From JADGGM01 sp035277485 (GTDB lineage Bacteria > Gemmatimonadota > Gemmatimonadetes > Gemmatimonadales > Gemmatimonadaceae), in the NCBI GenBank assembly GCA_035277485.1, contig DATEKK010000047.1, positions 1-20,511 on the forward strand: DNA of 20,511 nt, given 5' to 3'. This document shows, in pieces, positions 15,953 through 20,511 of the stretch; the stretch's first letter is position 1, and each line of letters begins with the position of its first letter. The translations under genes and the position numbers were made by a program. The notes beneath the pieces are model-generated. The model did no database searches, had not been told where the DNA came from, and was given only the letters and a program-made list of their open reading frames with translations.

Positions 15953-16001
15953 CGCCGGGCGGGCCTGAGCCACGCATTGGGCGGAGGAGCCCCGCCCGGC
16001 G
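15953..16001. repeat. internal GC-rich hairpin of the inverted-repeat element
   Basis: An 11-base arm at 15953-15963 (core GCCGGGCGGG) is perfectly complementary to 15991-16001 (core CCCGCCCGGC), with a 27-nt loop. It would be very stable in RNA and sits near the centre of the larger inverted repeat. Confidence 0.7.
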
Positions 16002-16095
16002 CGACAAGCTCTCCGCGCCAATGCAACGGCTGTTTTTGCTTTCAACAAAAGTTGATGGCTGACAGCGCGGGAGGCTCACCGGTTCGCGCAGCCGG

Positions 16096-16161
16096 GCGAT
16101 CCGTACAATCCGCACAATCCGCACAATCCGTGTTCCCCAAAGCGAGGAAGCCCACCACGCG
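16096..16161 (-). repeat. right arm of the inverted repeat
   Basis: The arm starts with GCGATCCGT, continues with two exact AATCCGCAC units and an AATCCGTGT unit, and ends with the outer CCCACCACGCG. Its 9-bp units are more regular than those of the left arm. It ends three bases from the stop codon of the reductase gene (16164-16166). Confidence 0.8.
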
Positions 16162-16163
16162 CG

Positions 16164-17180
16164 CTAATCGTCTTTCTGCCCGAAAATCCCCATGTTCGAC
16201 GAGTGCCCCGGCGCCACCTTCTTGTCCGGATAGATCCAGTGCACCGCCTGATTCACCGCGATCGCCGCCTCGCTGAATCCCGTCGCGATGAGCTTGAGCT
16301 TCCCAGGATACGTCGTGATGTCGCCCGCCGCCCAGATGCCGGTGCGCCCCGTCTCCATCGTACTGTTCACCACGATCTCATCCTTCTCCACCTGCAATCC
16401 CCACTGCGCGAGCGGTCCGATGTCGCTCACGAAACCGAGCATCGGCAGGATGACATCGATGTCGAGATCGAAGTGCGTTTTCGCCTTCACATCCTTGAGC
16501 GTCACCGCTCGCACGCCGCCGCCGTTCCCGTGCACTTCGGCCAGCTCGTGAAACGTGAGTACCCTGGCGCGACCTTGAGCCGCCGCCGCGGTCACTTCGG
16601 CCACCGTCGCTCCGTGCGCGCGGAACCGGTCGCTCCGATGCACGAGCGTCAGCTCCGCCGCGCGATGCAACAGCTGGTGCGCCCAGTCGAACGCCGAGTC
16701 GCCGCCACCCACGATGAGAACCCGCTGTCCGCGAAATGCTTCTGGGTCTGACACCCGGTCGTAAATCCCCCGCCCGTACCACTGCTCGGCCGACGGCTGT
16801 GGCAACCGGCGCGGCGAGAACGCACCGATCCCTGCCGCTACCACAATCGCCTTCGACGGAAACCGGTCCGTTTCGGTGACCAGCGTGAAGCAGCCGCCGT
16901 CCTCTTCCAGTGAGACCACCCGCTGATTCAGGTGGACGGACGGTGAAAAGCGGCTGGCTTGCTGCACGAGGTCGCGGACCAGGTCCTTCGCCAGGATCTG
17001 CGGAATGCCCGCGACATCGAAGATGTATTTCTCCGGATACAGCGCGAGTAGCTGACCGCCCAACTCCGGTAGTGCGTCGACGATGCGCGCCGTGACGCTG
17101 CGCATGCCGGCGTAGAAGGACGCGAAGAGCCCCGTCGGCCCTCCGCCGATGATCGTGATGTCTCGGATGTCGTGCGGCAT
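16164..17180 (-). CDS. ferredoxin--NADP(+) reductase, thioredoxin-reductase-like (YumC type)
   Basis: The 338-aa flavoprotein has an N-terminal FAD-binding GGGPTG (12-17) and a central NADPH-binding Rossmann motif (VLIVGGGDSAFDWAHQL, from about 153). It has the second FAD segment GIWAAGDITTYPGKLKLIATGFSEAAIAVNQ near the C-terminus. The redox-active CxxC of true thioredoxin reductases is missing from the NADPH domain, and the tail extends past it (KKVAPGHSSNMGIF). Both features mark the bacterial ferredoxin/flavodoxin-NADP reductase group that moves electrons between NADPH and ferredoxin. No ferredoxin gene is adjacent. The gene converges with the permease across the inverted-repeat element and is divergent from the protein kinase gene. 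Confidence 0.92.
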   Translation of the reverse strand: MPHDIRDITIIGGGPTGLFASFYAGMRSVTARIVDALPELGGQLLALYPEKYIFDVAGIPQILAKDLVRDLVQQASRFSPSVHLNQRVVSLEEDGGCFTLVTETDRFPSKAIVVAAGIGAFSPRRLPQPSAEQWYGRGIYDRVSDPEAFRGQRVLIVGGGDSAFDWAHQLLHRAAELTLVHRSDRFRAHGATVAEVTAAAAQGRARVLTFHELAEVHGNGGGVRAVTLKDVKAKTHFDLDIDVILPMLGFVSDIGPLAQWGLQVEKDEIVVNSTMETGRTGIWAAGDITTYPGKLKLIATGFSEAAIAVNQAVHWIYPDKKVAPGHSSNMGIFGQKDD

Positions 17181-17242
17181 GGAGTCGGATGACTGATGAT
17201 CACGGCGCGCGCCTCGCCGCCGTGGCCTGCGAGTCTGTAATA

Positions 17243-18304
17243 ATGCACTCTGACGAGCACATACTGGAATACGCCGGCTCGTTCCGCCTCGTACGCAAGA
17301 TCGCGCAGGGCGGCATGGCCACGGTCTACGAGGCCGAGCACCTGGGGCCCGCCGGCTTCGCCAAGCGGATCGCGCTCAAAGTCATCCATCCGCACTACGC
17401 CAAAGAAAAAACCTGGCTCCAGCTCTTCATCGACGAAGCCAAGCTTTCGGCGAACCTCGTCCACGGCAACATCGTCCAGATCTACCAGCTCGGCGAAGTG
17501 GAAGGGCAGTACTACATCGCCATGGAGTACATCAAGGGTCCGACGCTGCGCAACATGATCGAGCGGCATCGCGAGCTCGATCGGCTGATCCCCGTGCACG
17601 TCGCCGCGTACGTCACGAGCCGCGTGTGTCGCGCGCTCGACTTCGCCCACACGTTCGCCGGACCCGACGGCCGCCCGCTCGACATCGTGCACCGCGACGT
17701 TTCGCCTAACAACATCATGTCGACGTGGGACGGCCACATCAAACTGGCCGACTTCGGCATCGCCAAAGCAAAAACGTCCACCGATCCCATGGACGAGTCG
17801 CCGATGCTGATGATGGGCAAGAAGCACTACATGAGCCCCGAACAGATCTTGGGCCTCGACGTCGACGGCCGCAGCGACGTATTCGCCATCGGCGTCGTGC
17901 TCTACGAGCTGCTCACGCTCGAACCGCTGTTCTACGAGGACGCCACCGAGTTGTTGATCGACGAAGTCACGTGGCGCCCGCTCCCCAACATCCGCGAGAA
18001 GGTCCCCGCCGTCCCCAAGGCCATCGAAGAAGCGCTCATGGCGGCGCTCGATCGCGATCCCGCCCACCGGCCCACGGCGTCCACCTTCGGGAAAACCCTC
18101 GACCGGTGGTGCGAAGCCCAGTCCGTGGTCGCCACGCCCGATCGCCTTCAAGATCACCTCGCCGCGCTCTTCCCGACGACGTATCAGCCGTCCACCGCCG
18201 GCGGCGAGGTCACCCGCTTCTCGAACTTCAAGCACGGACTGCGCCGCAACGGCGAACACCAGCGCGGCTGGTTCGGCCGATTGCTGCACGGCATGCGCGT
18301 CTAA
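17243..18304 (+). CDS. soluble serine/threonine protein kinase (Hanks type)
   Basis: The 353-aa product is essentially one kinase domain. It has a glycine loop AQGGMATVYEAEH (21-33), ATP lysine K46 (IALKVIH), catalytic HRDVSPNN (150-157), DFG at 170-172, SPE in place of APE at 198-200, and the DGRSDVFAIGVVLYELL helix (208-224). All catalytic residues are intact. There is no transmembrane helix and no PASTA or other sensor domain. The last about 45 residues form a basic tail (FKHGLRRNGEHQRGWFGRLL). An in-frame ATG 18 codons upstream (17189) would leave only 8 bp to the divergent reductase start and its residues look non-conserved, so I prefer ATG 17243. Substrates are unknown. The domain style resembles kinases of myxobacteria and related soil bacteria. 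Confidence 0.9.
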   Translation: MHSDEHILEYAGSFRLVRKIAQGGMATVYEAEHLGPAGFAKRIALKVIHPHYAKEKTWLQLFIDEAKLSANLVHGNIVQIYQLGEVEGQYYIAMEYIKGPTLRNMIERHRELDRLIPVHVAAYVTSRVCRALDFAHTFAGPDGRPLDIVHRDVSPNNIMSTWDGHIKLADFGIAKAKTSTDPMDESPMLMMGKKHYMSPEQILGLDVDGRSDVFAIGVVLYELLTLEPLFYEDATELLIDEVTWRPLPNIREKVPAVPKAIEEALMAALDRDPAHRPTASTFGKTLDRWCEAQSVVATPDRLQDHLAALFPTTYQPSTAGGEVTRFSNFKHGLRRNGEHQRGWFGRLLHGMRV

Positions 18305-18549
18305 CCGGTGGTGGGGCTGCTTGAGTCACATGCAACCGGCAAGGCGCGTGGCGGACCAGGGCAGAACGCAGAGCGCAAATCAACCAACTCCATCTCATCG
18401 CGCCTGCCGTCTCAACGCGGCTCTTGCGTTACAACTCGGGTGCATCGTATTGCAGAAAGCGCCGCGAACCGTGCTCCCGTCTTTCATCTTGCGGCTCACG
18501 CACAGACGCTAGTTCGGATGCAGAAAACATCTCTAACCGCTTCACGTGC
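18305..18549. other. non-coding stretch at the edge of the lower-GC region
   Basis: No reading frame with plausible protein composition, tRNA-like fold or repeat is visible on either strand. Base composition falls from here to the right, which marks the junction between the chromosomal genes and the Rhs/IS segment. Confidence 0.5.
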
Positions 18550-18951
18550 CTAGAATGATATCGAACCGATGCGCGCACTACCTATGCCAGCAACCTCCTT
18601 CTTTGGGGCACGGCGAATCTGACGGATTACGCGCAAGTATTCGTCGTGCACCTTGAGTGTAGCAGTGAGAAACGGCTCTTCTAGCGACGCAGGAAGATCT
18701 GTCACGTCGTCCACGCACTCGAATTGCTCATTGCGGAATTCATTGCCCGCCAACCTTCGGAGCCGAGTCATTCGTAAGATCGCCGTATCGAGCACGGCTC
18801 CGGCGCGGTCCGTCATTCGCGCACTCAGAAGGATAACTTCGCTTGGATTCATCCCGGGTCGCCGCCAAACAGCCGCGCAACGGCAGCTACCTGGTAGTTT
18901 GTCAACAAGCGCTATTATGACGGTTGCTCGGGCGTGATTCATAGGGGACAC
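18550..18951 (-). CDS. hypothetical protein downstream of the Rhs module
   Basis: A 133-aa frame on the same strand as the Rhs remnant, about 207 bp beyond its stop. The first third is odd, with a cysteine/arginine-rich stretch (SCRCAAVWRRPG). A better start may be the internal ATG at 18852 (MNPSEVILLSARMTDR), which gives a 100-aa product. The latter half looks like real protein, with an acidic ECVDDVTDLPASLEEPF segment and a helical HDEYLRVIRQIRRAPKKE. Codon use is mixed and lower in GC than in the chromosomal genes. I recognise no family. Position makes it a candidate immunity or orphan-module protein of the Rhs locus, but that is inference from location only. An overlapping plus-strand frame (18653-18937) is less protein-like. 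Confidence 0.4.
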   Translation of the reverse strand: MSPMNHARATVIIALVDKLPGSCRCAAVWRRPGMNPSEVILLSARMTDRAGAVLDTAILRMTRLRRLAGNEFRNEQFECVDDVTDLPASLEEPFLTATLKVHDEYLRVIRQIRRAPKKEVAGIGSARIGSISF

Positions 18952-19158
18952 TGAGCATGTTTCGTAAGAACTGAACGTTAGCCTGGTCTTGTCAATCGTC
19001 TATCCTACCGCTCCAACCTCGCCGACGCCCAACAGGAGGTGCTCGGTTTGTATGGCACCCGTCCGTCTTCGACCAGAGTCAGCCCACCGCGCACACGGGC
19101 GCTTGTGCTTCTTCATCGGTAGCCAGGTGCCAGGCTTCGTCGCGCTCGTCTCGACTCG
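18952..19158. other. intergenic stretch between the Rhs tail and the small hypothetical gene
   Basis: The only frame seen is a 38-codon minus-strand stretch with no recognisable motif and unconvincing composition. No terminator or repeat stands out. The spacer may be decayed coding DNA, as is common behind Rhs tails. Confidence 0.35.
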
Positions 19159-20090
19159 CTAAGGGAAAGATGCAGAAGGCGGCGGCAAGGGAACTACCTT
19201 GCCTGTCATGCCGCCTTTCGCGTACTTAAATGTCAGCAGTTGGCGATCGATAATCGCTATCGGCGTCCAAAAGCGGAAATCAGTCTCCTGAAGACCGACC
19301 CAAGCAGTCGCGTCTAACCAAACAGAAGTGCCGTCAAAAGACGTCGGCCAGCCTTGAACTGGTGGTCCATAGCGGTCGCCGAAGATGCTCCCTACATTGT
19401 ATTGGGAAACAGCATACCGTGCATACCACCAACCGTCCTCCGGATTGAAAAGCACCGCTGGACTCTCGGACGTTCCTAGTCGTGTAAGCACAATTCCAGT
19501 GAACAGCTCACCCTGATAGGATATCGGTGGCGCCGTCCAGATTACCGCCGGGAAATTCGGTATTGGGGGCAGGACTTGGCTTGCCCAATATTTCGCGTCG
19601 AGGCTTGAGTTGATACCCTCAAGGAAGTTAGTGGCGCTGGCTAGACAGTAATCCATATCGCTAGACTCGCAGTGCCACACTTCGCCGTGCTCATTGGGCG
19701 GATCAAGTTGCGGCTCGCACGGGTCAGAAGTCTCCTCGGGCAAGGTTCCACCAAGAACCTCTTCGCATGTACCCGAAGGGTCAGCGGCACCAATCGGATT
19801 GTTCCCCGCATATGCGTATTGGTTGACACCGCCCGATTGGCCGATGGGATCCTCCGAAATGAAGCGAGCAAGTTGGGGGTCGTAATAGCGAGCTCGGTTG
19901 TAGTAGAGGTGAGTCTCCGGATCGTACTCCCTTCCTGCGAATTTTAGGACGTTCGTCGCGGTCTCGACCGAGTCTTCGAGGCCGCCCCACGGGTTGTACC
20001 GATAGCGGTTTTTGATCTTCCCGGTCGAATCAATCAGCGCAGCGATGCCCGTGGTCTTCTCCCCGTGAGCGGAGTCAGCGAGTAGGTTGG
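19159..20090 (-). pseudogene. 5'-truncated Rhs/YD-repeat protein: core end plus variable C-terminal tail
   Basis: Reading the minus strand from about 20090, an open frame without any start codon carries the end of an Rhs core: DSTGKIKNRYRYNPWGG, then GREYDPETHLYYNRARYYDP, then ARFISEDPIGQ, NQYAYAGNNPIG and DPSG. This matches the RHS-repeat-associated core that closes the toxin cage. About 200 residues of unique tail follow, rich in Trp, Pro and Tyr (for example FNPEDGWWYARYAVSQYNVG), ending at the TAG at 19159. I do not recognise the tail. In Rhs proteins this position holds a polymorphic toxin, but catalytic motifs cannot be identified here. The frame closes at a stop (20122-20124) where the IS3 element begins, so the upstream gene is missing or displaced. 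A TTG at 19743 is inside the coding frame and not a true start. Confidence 0.8.
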
Positions 20091-20123
20091 GAGTCCTGAT
20101 CCGCCGCGAGGCGGGGAGGACTC
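20091..20123 (+). promoter_or_regulatory. hairpin covering the transposase ribosome-binding site
   Basis: GAGTCCT (20091-20097) pairs with AGGACTC (20117-20123), and CCGCC (20101-20105) pairs with GGCGG (20110-20114) around a GCGA loop. The Shine-Dalgarno GGAGG (20115-20119) lies in the 3' arm and the ATG of orfA follows at once (20124). An RNA that starts to the left and reads through would hide the ribosome-binding site. Other insertion sequences (IS10, IS50) use such hairpins to limit transposase made from outside promoters. Confidence 0.6.
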
Positions 20124-20393
20124 ATGAAGACGTCTCGATTCAGCGCGGAACAGATCGTCAGCATTCTCAACGAGGCCACGAAGCGCGAGATGACCGTGGC
20201 AGAGATCTGCCGCAAGCACGGCATCACGGAGCAGACCTACTACCGGTGGCGGCGGGCGTACGGTGGGCTCCAGGTCGATGAGGCGAAGCGATTGCGCGCG
20301 CTCGAGGACGAGAATCGGCGGTTGAAGAAGCTGGTCGCCGAGCAAGCGTTAGACATCGCGATGCTCAAAGACGTGGCGGGGCGAAAGTGGTGA
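20124..20393 (+). CDS. IS3-family transposase OrfA (helix-turn-helix, leucine zipper)
   Basis: The 89-aa product binds the IS ends. It has the family HTH (FSAEQIVSILNEATKREMTV, then AEICRKHGITEQTYYRWRRAYGG, about 6-48). A leucine-zipper-like coiled coil follows (ALEDENRRLKKLVAEQALDIAMLKDV, 58-83), and the protein ends in the common RKW tail. GGAGG at 20115-20119 sits five bases before the ATG, within a hairpin. The TGA stop overlaps the OrfB start region. It appears complete and undamaged. Confidence 0.93.
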   Translation: MKTSRFSAEQIVSILNEATKREMTVAEICRKHGITEQTYYRWRRAYGGLQVDEAKRLRALEDENRRLKKLVAEQALDIAMLKDVAGRKW

Positions 20394-20511
20394 CGACCAA
20401 ACAGCGGCGGCAGGTCGTCACCCATCTCCGGGCCGCCTTCGCGATCAGTGCTCGCCGGGCGATGCGGGTGATCGGCCTCTCGCGCTCGCGGTGGCACTAT
20501 GCCCCCACGCG
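20390..20511 (+). CDS. IS3-family transposase OrfB, N-terminal part (cut by the window end)
   Basis: Forty codons are visible in the -1 frame relative to orfA, beginning at GTG 20390, which overlaps the orfA stop as GTGA. An adjacent GTG lies at 20387. The product starts MTTKQRRQVVTHLRAAF and continues with SARRAMRVIGLSRSRWHY, the usual N-terminal HTH-like segment of IS3 OrfB proteins that precedes the DDE integrase core. The frame is also open upstream into orfA, so an OrfAB fusion by -1 frameshifting is possible. I see only a modest slip candidate (CGAAAG at 20382-20387). The catalytic residues lie beyond the window. Confidence 0.88.
   Translation, partial: MTTKQRRQVVTHLRAAFAISARRAMRVIGLSRSRWHYAPT

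Larger units (their letters stand above)
15707..16161. repeat. MITE-like non-coding element with long imperfect terminal inverted repeats
   Basis: This 455-bp block fills most of the 530-bp gap between two convergent genes and I see no convincing gene in it on either strand. Its ends are inverted copies of each other (arms at 15707-15771 and 16096-16161, about 59 of 66 aligned positions identical). The interior holds an 11-bp perfect stem (15953-15963 with 15991-16001) and a second imperfect hairpin near 15896-15925. It also has A-rich patches (AAAACAACCAAAG near 15820) unlike the GC-rich surroundings. The right arm stops three bases before the reductase stop codon. It could be a non-autonomous transposable element, a structured RNA or a bidirectional terminator. 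I see no clear target-site duplication. Confidence 0.75.
168..17710. repeat. dispersed heptamer GCCTAAC / GTTAGGC, 24 exact copies
   Basis: As GCCTAAC on the plus strand it starts at 168, 1435, 2385, 3192, 5773, 5963, 6773, 6920, 7607, 7988, 8297, 9545, 10257 and 17704. As GTTAGGC it starts at 6350, 8748, 9997, 11103, 11619, 13951, 15045, 15249, 15676 and 15935. In genes it is read as Leu-Gly (TTA GGC, 14 times), Pro-Asn (CCT AAC, 4), Val-Arg (GTT AGG, 2) or Leu-Thr (CTA ACG, 2). Two copies are intergenic. No copy occurs after 17710. Confidence 0.8.
20091..20511 (+). mobile_element. IS3-family insertion sequence, left part only
   Basis: The overlapping orfA/orfB pair is diagnostic of IS3-family elements. 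The left end must lie between the last Rhs codons (about 20085) and orfA (20124), but I cannot fix the terminal repeat because the right end is outside the window. The element is oriented away from the Rhs remnant and may have truncated it, or carried it in during a rearrangement. Confidence 0.75.

Noticed and set aside
15737..16132. CRISPR array, suggested by short regular repeats in the arms
   Set aside because: The units are 9 bp and directly tandem, with no spacers, and are arranged as an inverted pair. No cas gene is nearby.
15638..16276. 212-codon plus-strand frame spanning the inverted-repeat element
   Set aside because: It runs through both repeat arms and into the opposing reductase gene. 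Its product is Arg/Ser/Cys-rich with repeat-derived runs such as SVQSAQSAQSV, and it has no family-like motif.
17201..17230. CACGGCG/CGCCGTG inverted repeat between the divergent reductase and kinase starts, as an operator
   Set aside because: It is GC-rich and short and could be chance. If the kinase starts at 17189 it would be coding.
16928..18289. 453-codon minus-strand frame opposite the kinase
   Set aside because: It covers the kinase coding sequence in antisense and joins the reductase in another frame. There are no conserved motifs.
19159..19743. Stand-alone 194-aa gene starting at 19743
   Set aside because: The same frame continues upstream into an unmistakable Rhs core, so this start is internal to a larger coding sequence.

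Overview
The window is high-GC DNA from a Gram-negative bacterium: it encodes an outer-membrane beta-barrel assembly protein, a TamB-like protein and a lipoprotein. GC-rich codon use, many two-component genes, a soluble Ser/Thr kinase and the TamA/TamB pair would suit a soil bacterium such as a member of Gemmatimonadota. That placement is inference and no taxonomic marker gene is present.

Region 1 (1-12984) is almost entirely minus-strand. In transcription order it holds a REC-GGDEF protein (12064-12984), a TamA/BamA-type barrel protein (9735-11948), a giant TamB-like protein (5168-9733), and a diacylglycerol/sphingosine-kinase-like lipid kinase (4269-5180) whose start overlaps the tamB stop. 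Next come a soluble three-PAS hybrid histidine kinase (1857-4196) and an NtrC-architecture response regulator (478-1857) joined by a TGATG overlap. The series ends with a 68-residue eight-cysteine zinc-ribbon protein (206-412) coupled by GTGA to a gene that runs off the left edge. The response regulator has lost the GAFTGA loop that normally contacts sigma-54.

Region 2 (12985-16163) is plus-strand. It holds a dipeptide/oligopeptide-binding lipoprotein and a DppB-type permease with no DppC or ATPase genes beside them. The binding protein's signal peptide is encoded upstream of any ATG, GTG or TTG, so a non-canonical start (CTG 13051) is likely. A 530-bp non-coding gap follows. It contains a MITE-like element with 65/66-bp imperfect terminal inverted repeats that carry 9-bp tandem units, and it has a GC-rich internal hairpin.

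Region 3 (16164-18304) has a YumC-type ferredoxin-NADP reductase (minus), divergent from a soluble Ser/Thr protein kinase (plus).

Region 4 (18305-20511) has lower GC and looks acquired. It holds a small hypothetical gene, a 5'-truncated Rhs C-terminal module with an unrecognised tail, and the start of an IS3-family element (orfA and partial orfB). The orfA ribosome-binding site lies inside a strong hairpin.

The most unusual genome-scale signal is the heptamer GCCTAAC/GTTAGGC. I count 24 exact copies between 168 and 17710, in both orientations, in three reading frames and in non-coding DNA, and none in the last 2.8 kb. It brings in the rare TTA leucine codon as TTA-GGC, which indicates selection or copying at the DNA level. 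It resembles a HIP1-like or uptake-sequence-like motif.
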